Shown here one piece after another: positions 39,993 to 48,614 of a stretch of 64,000 nt of DNA. Position 1 is the first letter of the stretch. Every line of letters starts with the position of its first letter. Both the position numbers and the translations under genes were made by a program. The notes beneath the pieces were generated by a model. The model worked only from the letters and a program-made list of their open reading frames with translations. It ran no database searches and had not been told where the DNA came from. The stretch is from Ensifer sp. PDNC004 (GTDB taxonomy: Bacteria > Pseudomonadota > Alphaproteobacteria > Rhizobiales > Rhizobiaceae), in contig NZ_CP070353.1 of assembly GCF_016919405.1 (NCBI RefSeq), positions 2,046,001 to 2,110,000 of the forward strand. The letters are read 5' to 3'.

Positions 39993-40430
39993 GGGAGCAT
40001 TCCGGACTGTCACGTGTTGGCTGCTTTCCCTATCGGATCAGTCGAGGTGCGGCAAGGGTTTGGACCGCGCAAAGCGTTCGCCCGGACCATACGCCGGCGC
40101 TTTGCGCCCGAGCCAGGCAACGGTCGGCTTCGCATCATCGGGATCGACAAGCACCATCGCGACGCGCCGGGGAGGACTTGACCTCAACCACAAGGCGTAT
40201 TAGACGGCATGCAATCACTAAAAGTTTATCGCCCGACCGATCGACGACGTTCCGGCCGCACCGGTGATCGGCTATCTTCGCGGCCAAGGGCCGAGTACCC
40301 ACAAACGACTTCTCGCTGCAATGACTGCATCGGGGAAACACTTCAATGGCAAACAACGCATCGAAGCGCCTTGCGGCATGGCGGTCTCTGGCACGAGCCA
40401 TCACGTCCGCGCGGCGAGAGGAAGGGCATC
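39993..40430. other. 438-bp divergent intergenic region between hisS and PAS-like gene B
   Basis: No reliable gene. A promoter-like TTGACC at 40178 with a possible -10 near 40201 could serve PAS-like gene B. An ORF beginning at ATG 40345 overlaps gene B in another frame and has no support. Confidence 0.4.
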
Positions 40431-40859
40431 ATGTTGAGGTTCATGACACCTGGCTCGGGAGCCATCCAACCCGGGCATCTCGGGACGCACTTGGCCTGGA
40501 TCGACCACCTCGATGAAAGCGACTATTTCGTCGAGACATGGCGCTGCGATCTGGCCAGCGGCGTCTTTCACCTCGGCCAGCGAACCGCCGCCCTGCTCGG
40601 CGCTTCCACCCGCTCCTGCGGCATCGTCGACCTGGTGCGCGCCTATGGCGACCGGGATCGCGCGACCGTGCTCAATATTCTCGAACAGGCAACCGCATCG
40701 CCGTCTTCATTCTGCTTCACGGCACTCGTGCGCTTGCCAAACTTGAAGGCGGCACAGCTCTTCTGCGTCGGTCGGTCGTCGCTCGACGCGTCCACCGGTG
40801 AAAACACACTGCAGGGCATTTTCGCCTTTCCACGCGAGCGCCCGGCGCTTGACGCCTGA
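40431..40859 (+). CDS. Small PAS-like protein B, paralogue of protein A
   Basis: 142 aa from ATG 40431, which follows a GAGGAAGGG site; the frame is open 74 codons further upstream without protein-like content. The core WRCDLASGVFHLGQRTAALL onward with DLVRAYGDRDRATVLNILEQ aligns with protein A without gaps, and both keep three cysteines (CG, SSFCF, LFC(I/V)G). A single PAS-like domain with no output domain. It is an orphan between hisS and a DUF305 gene. Function unknown. Confidence 0.7.
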   Translation: MLRFMTPGSGAIQPGHLGTHLAWIDHLDESDYFVETWRCDLASGVFHLGQRTAALLGASTRSCGIVDLVRAYGDRDRATVLNILEQATASPSSFCFTALVRLPNLKAAQLFCVGRSSLDASTGENTLQGIFAFPRERPALDA

Positions 40860-40967
40860 ACGGACGGGTTGAAACTGCAGACACCCCTTCCCTAGATTGA
40901 TGGAGTGCCAGGATGCCGGCCACGGCCGGTCTCTTGGCGCGGGACATCAGATAAGGAAGGAAACACC

Positions 40968-41354
40968 ATGTCGCTGAAACCGCTGATCGCCGCCTTCGCG
41001 CTTTCCGCCTGCCTCGGCTTTCCCGCGCTGGCCGAGGAGTCCGGACACGGCAACATGCACCATGGCGCGACCGAAGCCGCGGCGCCGAAGGGCGACAGTT
41101 CGCCTTCGAGCAAGGCCTTCGCCGAAGCCAATGCCCGCATGCACAAGGACATGGACATCACCTATACCGGCAAGGCGGATGTCGACTTCGTGCGCGGCAT
41201 GATCGCCCATCACCAAGGCGCGATCGACATGGCGAAGGTCGAACTCGAATACGGCAAGGACGAAACGCTGCGCAAGCTCGCCGAAGAGGTCATCAAGGCG
41301 CAGGAAGGCGAGATCAAGACGATGAAGGCGTGGCTCGCCAAAAACGACGGCTGA
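40968..41354 (+). CDS. Exported DUF305 (CopM-like) protein
   Basis: 128 aa from ATG 40968 with AAGGAAGG as ribosome site. Signal peptide MSLKPLIAAFALSACLGFPA, cleavage after ALA. The mature part has histidine/methionine-rich NMHHGAT and the DUF305 signature FVRGMIAHHQGAIDMAKVEL. Such periplasmic proteins bind metal ions such as copper in some bacteria. No copper transporter is adjacent. Confidence 0.85.
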   Translation: MSLKPLIAAFALSACLGFPALAEESGHGNMHHGATEAAAPKGDSSPSSKAFAEANARMHKDMDITYTGKADVDFVRGMIAHHQGAIDMAKVELEYGKDETLRKLAEEVIKAQEGEIKTMKAWLAKNDG

Positions 41355-41414
41355 TCCCGCAATCCCACTGCCATCGGCAAAAACCAGTCGCCAAACGGAC
41401 GACGGGCGCACGCG

Positions 41415-42059
41415 TCAGGCGACGCGAGCCCGGGGCCTTGCAAGCTTGCCGCGCAGCTCCTCGACGACCGTGCGGCAATGACAGCCTTCGATGTGGTCGT
41501 TGACGAGGCCCATGGCCTGCATGAAAGCGTAGATCGTCGTCGGGCCGACGAAGGTCCAGCCGCGCTTTTTCAGATCCTTGGAGATGCGGGTCGAGGTCGG
41601 GGTCGTCGGATTGGCGACGATCGCCTCATAGGTCACCACCTGCGGACGCTCGGCCGCCTGCGGCTCAAACGACCAGAAATACGCGGCCAACGACCCGAAC
41701 TCGTGCCTCAGCTCCTGGGCGCGGCGCGCATTGTTGATGGTCGAGACAATCTTGCCGCGATGACGCACGATGCCGGTATCGGCAAGGCAACGCTCGATTT
41801 CCGCATCGCCGAAGGTTGCGACCGCGTCGAAATCGAAACCGGCAAAGGCGGCGCGGAACGCCTCGCGCTTGCGCAGGATCGTCAGCCACGACAGGCCGGA
41901 CTGGAAACCTTCTAGACAGATTTTCTCGAACAGGCGGCGGTCATCGGTGACCGGGCGCCCCCATTCCTCGTCATGGTAGCGACGATAATCGTCGAGATTA
42001 CCCTGCCAGGCACAGCGCAGAAATCCGTCCTCACCGATCACAATGCCCTTGGCCGTCAT
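41415..42059 (-). CDS. tag: DNA-3-methyladenine glycosylase I
   Basis: 214 aa. Excises 3-methyladenine. The N-terminal zinc-binding and substrate regions RCAWQGN (Cys16) and YRRYHDEEWGRPVTDDR, the helix-hairpin-helix region around FQSGLSWLTILRKREAFRAA, and a C-terminal HIEGCHCR completing the zinc site. Length is close to the E. coli enzyme (187) plus an N-terminal extension of ~10 and a basic tail. Confidence 0.94.
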   Translation of the reverse strand: MTAKGIVIGEDGFLRCAWQGNLDDYRRYHDEEWGRPVTDDRRLFEKICLEGFQSGLSWLTILRKREAFRAAFAGFDFDAVATFGDAEIERCLADTGIVRHRGKIVSTINNARRAQELRHEFGSLAAYFWSFEPQAAERPQVVTYEAIVANPTTPTSTRISKDLKKRGWTFVGPTTIYAFMQAMGLVNDHIEGCHCRTVVEELRGKLARPRARVA

Positions 42060-42315
42060 CGCCCTCTTTGCTCCATCCTGCTCATTTTTATGCCTTTACC
42101 ATTTGCAAACCAGATTCCTAAAGCCGCGGATAACCCTACCCAAAGCTTTATCGGCGCCTTCGCCTTTTAACGAGGTACCGTTTACCATTCGGTCGCCCTC
42201 CAAATGACACGATCGCCCCCATTGCCAAGGCGCAACCCGTCCGTTCGAGCATTCCGCTCTCGGGCAGACTGCGCCCCCTTCAGTGATTTTCGGCGAAAGG
42301 TAGCGAGTCCGTCCG

Positions 42316-43089
42316 ATGTTGAAAAAGTCTCTTCTTATAGCCGCCTCTCTTCTGACACTGGTGGCCGGCCCGGCCGCGGCACAGGACCGGTATCAGAACA
42401 GGCCGCCTGTCGTCGTCAGCCCTGATCTTACCGCCCCCTGGGTGATGCAGCTCGGCGGGCAGCAGCCCCGGGCGCGGCAGGTGATCTACCGGCAGCAGAT
42501 TCCGCAGGCCACCCGAAAACAATACTATCAGCAGGGACAGGCCGCGCAGCCTCAGGTCAAGCGCCGCGTCGTCAATCCGCTGCTTCAGCCGGCCAACGCC
42601 ACTCGCGCCCAGCGGCCGGTGAAATCGAAGTTCGACCCGCAGTACCTGCCGCAGACGGTTGCCTATGAGAGCAAGGAGAAGCCGGGCACAATCGTCATCG
42701 ATACCAACAACCGCTTCCTCTATCTGGTGACCGGCAACGGCGAGGCACGGCGCTATGGCGTCGGTGTCGGCAAGCCCGGCTTCGAATGGGCGGGCGCCCA
42801 CAAGGTCACCCGCAAGGCGGAATGGCCGAGCTGGACGCCGCCGCAGGAGATGATTTCCCGCGAGGCGGCCAAGGGTCACTACCTGCCGGCGCGCATGGAT
42901 GGCGGTCCGGAAAACCCGCTCGGCGCCCGCGCCATGTATCTCGGCTCGACGCTCTACCGCATTCACGGCACCAACGCGCCCTGGACGATCGGCTATGCTG
43001 TTTCCTCCGGCTGCATCCGCATGCGTAACGAAGACGTCGTCGACCTTTACGAGCGCGTCAAAGTCGGCACGAAGGTTATCGTCATTTAA
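42316..43089 (+). CDS. L,D-transpeptidase (YkuD) 1
   Basis: 257 aa. Signal peptide MLKKSLLIAASLLTLVAGPA. A Gln/Arg/Pro-rich linker of ~90 residues precedes the YkuD domain (TIVIDTNNRFLYLVTGNGEA). The catalytic HGTNAPWTIGYAVSSGCIRM contains nucleophile Cys233. Periplasmic peptidoglycan cross-linking (3-3) or lipoprotein attachment. It precedes a second YkuD gene in the same orientation. Confidence 0.92.
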   Translation: MLKKSLLIAASLLTLVAGPAAAQDRYQNRPPVVVSPDLTAPWVMQLGGQQPRARQVIYRQQIPQATRKQYYQQGQAAQPQVKRRVVNPLLQPANATRAQRPVKSKFDPQYLPQTVAYESKEKPGTIVIDTNNRFLYLVTGNGEARRYGVGVGKPGFEWAGAHKVTRKAEWPSWTPPQEMISREAAKGHYLPARMDGGPENPLGARAMYLGSTLYRIHGTNAPWTIGYAVSSGCIRMRNEDVVDLYERVKVGTKVIVI

Positions 43090-43280
43090 TTGCAGCACAG
43101 CATAGAATATTCCCCTCTCCTCACCCGTGTTGCTGTTGCCGATGCGTGATATTCAGGCAACAGCGGCATGAGGACAGGCAAGTTTTGTGATCACGTTTGA
43201 CCTACCGGATGTATCGCGCGCTTGAACTTCGATGCATTTTGCATAGCCTGCCTGCAACGAGGGTTTAGAGGGAATCGTAA

Positions 43281-43976
43281 ATGAAGCGTCATGCCAGCAA
43301 AGTGGTCGCAATCGCGATTGCGACCAGCACTATTCTTGTGGCCGCCAGCGCCTCGGCTTTCACGCCGGCGCCCGTAGCAGGCCCCAAGGTCAAGTCGTCA
43401 GACGTTGTACTCGTGGCCACTCCGAAGAAGCCGGCAAAACAATACTGGCGCACCAAGGTTCGCTTCCGCACCGATGAAGCCCCCGGCACGATCATCGTCG
43501 ATACCAACAACAAGTTTCTCTACTACATCGACGGCCCGAACCGCGCGACGCGCTACGGCATCGGCGTCGGCCGTGACGGCTTCGGCTGGTCGGGTGTGGT
43601 GAAGGTTGGCCGCAAGGCCGAATGGCCGACCTGGACGCCGCCGGCGGAAATGCGCCGCCGCGAAGCCGCCAAGGGCCGCATTCTGCCGATCACCCAGGAG
43701 GGCGGCATCGACAACCCGCTCGGCGCCCGCGCCATGTATCTCTACAAGGGCGGCCGCGACACCATCTTCCGTATCCACGGCACCAACCAGCCCTGGACCA
43801 TCGGCCAGAACATGTCGTCCGGCTGCATCCGCATGATGAACGAGGACGTGGAGCATCTCTACGACCGCGCCGACGTCGGCACCAAGGTCATCGTCATCGG
43901 CCCCGGCAGCAAGGCCGGCGACACCTATTTCGACGATCGCGGCGTCGATATCTTCCGCCAGATCTTTGGCGGCTGA
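43281..43976 (+). CDS. L,D-transpeptidase (YkuD) 2
   Basis: 231 aa. Signal peptide of about 27 residues (VVAIAIATSTILVAASASAF). YkuD domain with the same layout as the preceding gene (TIIVDTNNKFLYYIDGPNRA, EWPTWTPPAEM, NPLGARAMYL) and the active site HGTNQPWTIGQNMSSGCIRM, Cys182. The linker before the domain is much shorter than in paralogue 1. A 191-bp gap and an own leader suggest separate transcription. Followed by a strong terminator. Confidence 0.93.
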   Translation: MKRHASKVVAIAIATSTILVAASASAFTPAPVAGPKVKSSDVVLVATPKKPAKQYWRTKVRFRTDEAPGTIIVDTNNKFLYYIDGPNRATRYGIGVGRDGFGWSGVVKVGRKAEWPTWTPPAEMRRREAAKGRILPITQEGGIDNPLGARAMYLYKGGRDTIFRIHGTNQPWTIGQNMSSGCIRMMNEDVEHLYDRADVGTKVIVIGPGSKAGDTYFDDRGVDIFRQIFGG

Positions 43977-44000
43977 TTACGCCGAGACCTCCACCCAACA

Positions 44001-44035
44001 AAAAGGCCGGCTCCCGAAAGGTGCCGGCCTTTTTC
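44001..44035. terminator. Strong bidirectional terminator between YkuD 2 and glcF
   Basis: AAAAAGGCCGGC / GCCGGCCTTTTT, perfect 12-bp stem around an 11-base loop, with T runs on both strands. It serves both the transpeptidase gene and the opposite glc operon. Confidence 0.95.
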
Positions 44036-44041
44036 TTTGTC

Positions 44042-45337
44042 TCAGAGCCCTTGAGGCTTCGCGCCGCCATAGGCCCAGTCGAGCAATTCGACCGTATGCA
44101 GGATGGGGATTTTCGTGCCGCTGGCGATCTGCGTGATGCAACCGATGTTGCCGGTCGCAATCGCGTCCGGCTTCGTCGCCTCGATATTCTTGACCTTGCG
44201 CGCCTTCAGCTTCGCCGAGATTTCCGGCTGCAGGATGTTGTAGGTGCCGGCCGAACCGCAACAGAGATGCCCCTCGGCCGGATCGCGCACGGCGAACCCG
44301 GCGCGCTTCAGAAGCTGCTTCGGCGCAAGCGTGATCTTCTGCCCGTGCTGCATCGAGCAGGCGGAATGATAGGCGAGCGTCATGCCGCGCGCCTCCTGCT
44401 CCGGCAGGTCGAGGGTCGCCAGGTATTCGGTAATGTCCTTTGCCAGTGCCGAGACCCGGGCGGCCTTCTCAGCATAGGCAGGATCGAGCCGCAGCATGTG
44501 ACCGTAGTCCTTGATCGTCGTTCCGCAGCCCGAAGCTGTGATGACGATGGCATCGAGCCCGCCCTCGTCGGCGACCTTGAGCCAGGCATCGACGTTGCGG
44601 CGCGCGGCGTCGAGCGCCTGGTTTTCCCGCCCCATGTGATGCACCAGCGCGCCGCAGCAACCTTCGCCGGCCGAAACGACCACCTCGATGCCGAACCGCG
44701 TCAGCAGCCGGATCGTCGCCTCGTTGATCTCCGGTTTCAGCACCGGCTGGGCGCAGCCGGAGAGAAGCGCCACGCGGCCGACACGCTTGTCCTTGGGCGC
44801 ATGAACGCCGGGCGTCGCCGATGCCGAGGGCTCAGGCACGGCCGCCGGCGCCAGGTCGAGCATCACCCCGAAGGTCTTCAGGAAGGCGACGCGCTTCATC
44901 AGGCCGGCGAGCGGCCGGGCGAGGCCGGCCGCTTTCAGCGACAGCCGGAAGCGCTGGGGATAGGGCAGGACGGCTGCGAGCACGGAACGCGCCAGCCGAT
45001 CCTTGAACGGGCGCCGATAGGTGTTTTCGATATGCACGCGCGCATGGTCGACGAGGTGCATGTAGTCGACGCCCGAGGGACAGGTGGTGGTGCAGGCGAG
45101 GCAAGACAGACAGCGGTCGATATGGGTGACCGTTTCCTTGTCGGCCGCCCGGCCGTTTTCGAGCATGTCCTTAATGAGATAGATGCGCCCACGCGGGCTA
45201 TCGAGCTCGTCGCCGAGCGTCACATAGGTCGGACAGGTCGCGGTGCAGAAGCCGCAATGCACGCACTTGCGCAGAATGGCCTCGGATTCGGCCACGTGCG
45301 GATCGGCGAGCTGCGCGGCGGTAAAATTGGTCTGCAA
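44042..45337 (-). CDS. glcF: Glycolate oxidase iron-sulfur subunit GlcF
   Basis: 431 aa. Two 4Fe-4S cluster motifs near the N-terminus (CVHCGFCTATCP and CLSCLACTTTCP), then two heterodisulfide-reductase-like CCG domains (GEGCCGALVHHMG and GHLCCGSAGTYN). Together with GlcD and GlcE it oxidises glycolate to glyoxylate at the membrane. Last gene of the minus-strand operon. Confidence 0.95.
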   Translation of the reverse strand: MQTNFTAAQLADPHVAESEAILRKCVHCGFCTATCPTYVTLGDELDSPRGRIYLIKDMLENGRAADKETVTHIDRCLSCLACTTTCPSGVDYMHLVDHARVHIENTYRRPFKDRLARSVLAAVLPYPQRFRLSLKAAGLARPLAGLMKRVAFLKTFGVMLDLAPAAVPEPSASATPGVHAPKDKRVGRVALLSGCAQPVLKPEINEATIRLLTRFGIEVVVSAGEGCCGALVHHMGRENQALDAARRNVDAWLKVADEGGLDAIVITASGCGTTIKDYGHMLRLDPAYAEKAARVSALAKDITEYLATLDLPEQEARGMTLAYHSACSMQHGQKITLAPKQLLKRAGFAVRDPAEGHLCCGSAGTYNILQPEISAKLKARKVKNIEATKPDAIATGNIGCITQIASGTKIPILHTVELLDWAYGGAKPQGL

Positions 45338-45448
45338 GTGCGAACTCCACTCTTCGTCCTGCGGAACCGGGCGCTTGGCGCCGCGGTCGATTGCAACATT
45401 CTGATTTCAGCTTCCGTCGACTTGGCCGGTCCCCGGTTGCATGCCGGC

Positions 45449-45829
45449 CTAAACCATCCAGCCCTCGGGATTGGTGATCGGCTCCTCCCGCGCGGCCCTT
45501 TGCAGGCCGACGACGCAGCGCACGACGATCCAGACGGCGGTGGCGATGAAGCCGAGGATGCCGACAAGCACCACCGTCAGCAACAGCGAGATCAACAGGA
45601 ACAGCAGCGATATCCAGAAGGTCCGGATCGCCCAGACATAGTGCGTCTGGACCCAGGGCGCGCCCTTGCCGCGGTTGAGATAGGCCATGACGACGCCGAT
45701 GACCGGAGTGATGCCCACCGCAAACCCGACGAGATAGAGGACATAGATCACCTGGACATTGATCTTGCCCGGCTCCAGCCAGCGATCGGTCTCCCGGGAG
45801 AACGGTGTCTGCGGACCATCATCGCTCAT
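45449..45829 (-). CDS. Small membrane protein (DUF4870-like)
   Basis: 126 aa with three to four hydrophobic helices (VIYVLYLVGFAVGITPVIGV, WISLLFLLISLLLTVVLVGI, LGFIATAVWIVVRCVVGL). The loop GAPWVQTHYVWAIRTFW resembles the DUF4870 pattern. No catalytic residues. It sits between glcE and glcF in the same orientation, 31 bp after glcE. Confidence 0.75.
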   Translation of the reverse strand: MSDDGPQTPFSRETDRWLEPGKINVQVIYVLYLVGFAVGITPVIGVVMAYLNRGKGAPWVQTHYVWAIRTFWISLLFLLISLLLTVVLVGILGFIATAVWIVVRCVVGLQRAAREEPITNPEGWMV

Positions 45830-45860
45830 TCTTGTCTCTCCTGTTCCCTCGCGGAGGCGC

Positions 45861-47072
45861 TTAGGAATTGGCGGCCATGCGGCCGGGATTGAAGATGCGG
45901 TGCGGGTCGAACTTCGCGCGCACGCGCTCGCTCAACTGTGCCACGGGCAAGGGCTGCGGTTCAAACGATGGAATGGCCTGGCGGTAACTATCATCGGCCC
46001 TGACGAGGGTCGCGTGGCCGCCACCGAGAACCTTGATGTAGCGGCGCACCAGTTCCGCTTCCGGATCGGCCTCCATGCGCAACCACACGAGACCGCCCTG
46101 CCAGTCGTAGAAGGCGTCGACGCCGGTCTGCAGCCGCAGGGCAGCCACCAGCTGATGGCCGAGCGACGGGGCGACGGACACGCGCCAGAGCGGCCTCCTG
46201 GTACCGTCGGCATAGGGTTTGACGTCGCGGATGTCAGTCCAGAGCTTTGCTGTCTGCGATGAATCGAGCCGCGTCACTGCGCCGAAGCGGCCGACCGCCT
46301 TCGTCAGCTTCTCGGCCCTGATGGCAACGGATGCCTCGAGCCCTTCGAGGCGCAGCACGGTGGCCGCACCATCCGGAAGGCTGCCATCCAGGAACCGTCC
46401 GCGCACGCTCTCCGGCAGATGCGCCGCGCCGGAAACCTCTGTCGTCTGCGCCATCGCCTCGGCCATGACCGCCGCGGCCTCCGCATCGTTCAGCCCGGAG
46501 ACGACGATGGTCTGCGACGCCGGCGGCAGCGGCAGGACGCGGAAGGTGACTTCGGTGAGGATGCCAAGCGTGCCGTGCGAGCCGGCCAGAAGCTTGACCA
46601 GATCGAGGCCGGTGACGTTCTTCATCACCCGTCCGCCGGCCTTGATCGCCTCACCCTCGCCGTTAACGAAGCGAATGCCGAGCAGGCTGTCGCGGGCCGC
46701 ACCGGCGACATAGCGCCTGGGACCGGACGCATTGGCGGCAAAGACCCCACCGATCGTCGGCTCCCCCGAGGAGGCAAAGATCGGCCGGTGATCGATCGGT
46801 TCGAAAGCGAGCATCTGCCGGTTTTCGGCGAGCGCCTCGTTGATCTCGCGCAACGGCGTTCCGGCAAGCGCGGTGATCGTCATTTCGGCCGGGTTGTAGC
46901 TGACGATGCCGGACAAACGGCGGGTCGACAGCACCCGGTCGGCGCGCACCGGATTGCCGAGACCGGAGCGCGTGTTGCCGCCGATTACCGCGAGCGACGC
47001 CTTGTCCGCCGCCATGGCGCGAACGACGGTCGCAATCCCCTCTTCACTGGCCGGTTCGAAATGCACGATCAT
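45861..47072 (-). CDS. glcE: Glycolate oxidase FAD-binding subunit GlcE
   Basis: 403 aa. PCMH-type FAD domain (AVIGGNTRSGLGNPVRADRV, SYNPAEMTITALAGTPLREI, VFAANASGPRRY). Its ATG overlaps the glcD stop by 4 bases (ATGA), so translation is coupled. The C-terminus ends FDPHRIFNPGRM, typical of the family. Confidence 0.95.
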   Translation of the reverse strand: MIVHFEPASEEGIATVVRAMAADKASLAVIGGNTRSGLGNPVRADRVLSTRRLSGIVSYNPAEMTITALAGTPLREINEALAENRQMLAFEPIDHRPIFASSGEPTIGGVFAANASGPRRYVAGAARDSLLGIRFVNGEGEAIKAGGRVMKNVTGLDLVKLLAGSHGTLGILTEVTFRVLPLPPASQTIVVSGLNDAEAAAVMAEAMAQTTEVSGAAHLPESVRGRFLDGSLPDGAATVLRLEGLEASVAIRAEKLTKAVGRFGAVTRLDSSQTAKLWTDIRDVKPYADGTRRPLWRVSVAPSLGHQLVAALRLQTGVDAFYDWQGGLVWLRMEADPEAELVRRYIKVLGGGHATLVRADDSYRQAIPSFEPQPLPVAQLSERVRAKFDPHRIFNPGRMAANS

Positions 47073-48508
47073 GCGGCGGGACGCCCTTTAAGCGGGAAGA
47101 CCTTGGACGGGTTCAGGATCCATTGCGGATCGAAGGCGGCGCGCGCCGCCATCTGCTGGTCGAGGTCAATCTGGTTGTACTGGTGCAGCATGAGATCCCG
47201 TTTTTCGATACCGACGCCGTGCTCGCCCGTCAGGCAGCCGCCCGCATCGACGCAAAGCTTCAGGATATCGTGACCGGCGGCTTCGGCGCGCGCCGCATCC
47301 TCCGGATCGTTGATGTTGTAGAGGATCAGCGGATGCATGTTGCCGTCGCCGGCGTGGAAGACATTGGCGACGCGCAGGCCATAGCTTGCAACGATCTCGC
47401 CGGTGCGGGCGAGCACATGCGACAGCTGGCTGAGCGGCACGGTGCCATCCATGCAGATATAGTCGGCGATGCGGCCGGTGGCGCCGAAGGCGGATTTCCG
47501 GCCCTTCCAGATCGCGGCCGCTTCCATGGCCGACTGGCATTCCTTGATGGTCGCAACCCCGTGGCGGCGCGCAACGGCGACGATGCTTGCGAGCACGGCA
47601 TCCATCTCCGGCTCGGAGCCTTCCACCTCGACGATTAAAAGCGCCTCGACATCGAGCGGGTAGCCGGCATGGGCGAAGGCTTCGCAGATCTCGATCGCCG
47701 GCTTGTCCATGAACTCGATGGCGACCGGGATGATGCCGGAACCGATGACGTCGGCGACGCAGGCACCGGCCGCTTCCGAAGACGAGAAGCCGAAGAGCAC
47801 CGGGCGGGCTCCCTCCGGCTTGGCGATCAGCCGCACCGTCGCCTCGGTGACGATGCCGAGCTGGCCTTCCGAGCCGCAGACGAGGCCGAGCAGATCGTAG
47901 CCCGCCGCATCCAGCGCCTTGCCGCCGAGTTCGACGACGGTGCCATCGAACAGCACCATCTTCACGCCGAGCAGATTGTTGGTGGTGACGCCATATTTCA
48001 GGCAATGGGCGCCGCCGGAGTTCATGCCGATATTGCCGCCGATCGTGCAGGCGAGCTGCGAGCTCGGATCGGGCGCATAGAAGAAGCCGTCAGCGGAGAC
48101 CGCCTCGGAAATGTTGAGGTTGGTGACGCCCGCCTGAACGGTCGCCGTGCGGTTGAAGAGATCGACATCGAGGATGCGCGACATCTTCGAGAGGCCGATG
48201 ACGACCGCATCCTCCTGCGGGATGGCGCCGCCCGAAAGCGAGGTGCCGGCACCGCGCGGCACGACCGGAACGCCGTAGCGGCTGCAATATTTCAGAAGAG
48301 CCGCCACCTGTTCGGTGGTTTCCGGCAAGGCGACCGCCAGCGGCATGCGGCGATAGGCGATGAAGGCATCGGTCTCGAACGGCTTCAGTCCGCGCTCGTC
48401 GCTGATCAGACAGCCCTCGGGCAAGAGGTCCGAGAGGTCGGCGACAATCTCGCGACGCCGGGCGATAACCTCTAGTTTCGGCTGCAGAAAACCGATTGTC
48501 TCCGCCAT
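47069..48508 (-). CDS. glcD: Glycolate oxidase subunit GlcD
   Basis: 479 aa from ATG 48508 with a strong GGGAGGAG site; 21 extra upstream codons are open but not conserved. FAD-binding PCMH domain with VVPRGAGTSLSGGAIPQEDA and CTIGGNIGMNSGGAHCLKYG; C-terminal oxidase domain with VFHAGDGNMHPLIL and GEHGVGIEKRDLM, substrate/flavin contacts of the GlcD family. First gene of the operon; regulated probably by the divergent LysR gene. Confidence 0.96.
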   Translation of the reverse strand: MAETIGFLQPKLEVIARRREIVADLSDLLPEGCLISDERGLKPFETDAFIAYRRMPLAVALPETTEQVAALLKYCSRYGVPVVPRGAGTSLSGGAIPQEDAVVIGLSKMSRILDVDLFNRTATVQAGVTNLNISEAVSADGFFYAPDPSSQLACTIGGNIGMNSGGAHCLKYGVTTNNLLGVKMVLFDGTVVELGGKALDAAGYDLLGLVCGSEGQLGIVTEATVRLIAKPEGARPVLFGFSSSEAAGACVADVIGSGIIPVAIEFMDKPAIEICEAFAHAGYPLDVEALLIVEVEGSEPEMDAVLASIVAVARRHGVATIKECQSAMEAAAIWKGRKSAFGATGRIADYICMDGTVPLSQLSHVLARTGEIVASYGLRVANVFHAGDGNMHPLILYNINDPEDAARAEAAGHDILKLCVDAGGCLTGEHGVGIEKRDLMLHQYNQIDLDQQMAARAAFDPQWILNPSKVFPLKGRPAA

Positions 48509-48584
48509 CAGCTCCTCCCGCCGCGTATCGATTGGTTCATTTTCTTTACCACTAGGACAGAGGCCTCGCAAATGCTATTGAGCT

Positions 48585-48599
48585 TTTCCGTTTTGGAAA
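48585..48599. promoter_or_regulatory. Perfect dyad TTTCC-N5-GGAAA between glcD and LysR gene
   Basis: A 15-bp T-N11-A-type inverted repeat in the 106-bp divergent gap, 15 bp before the LysR ATG. This is the classic LysR-type operator geometry and position. Confidence 0.6.
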
Positions 48600-48614
48600 C
48601 AATGGCAACGATTG

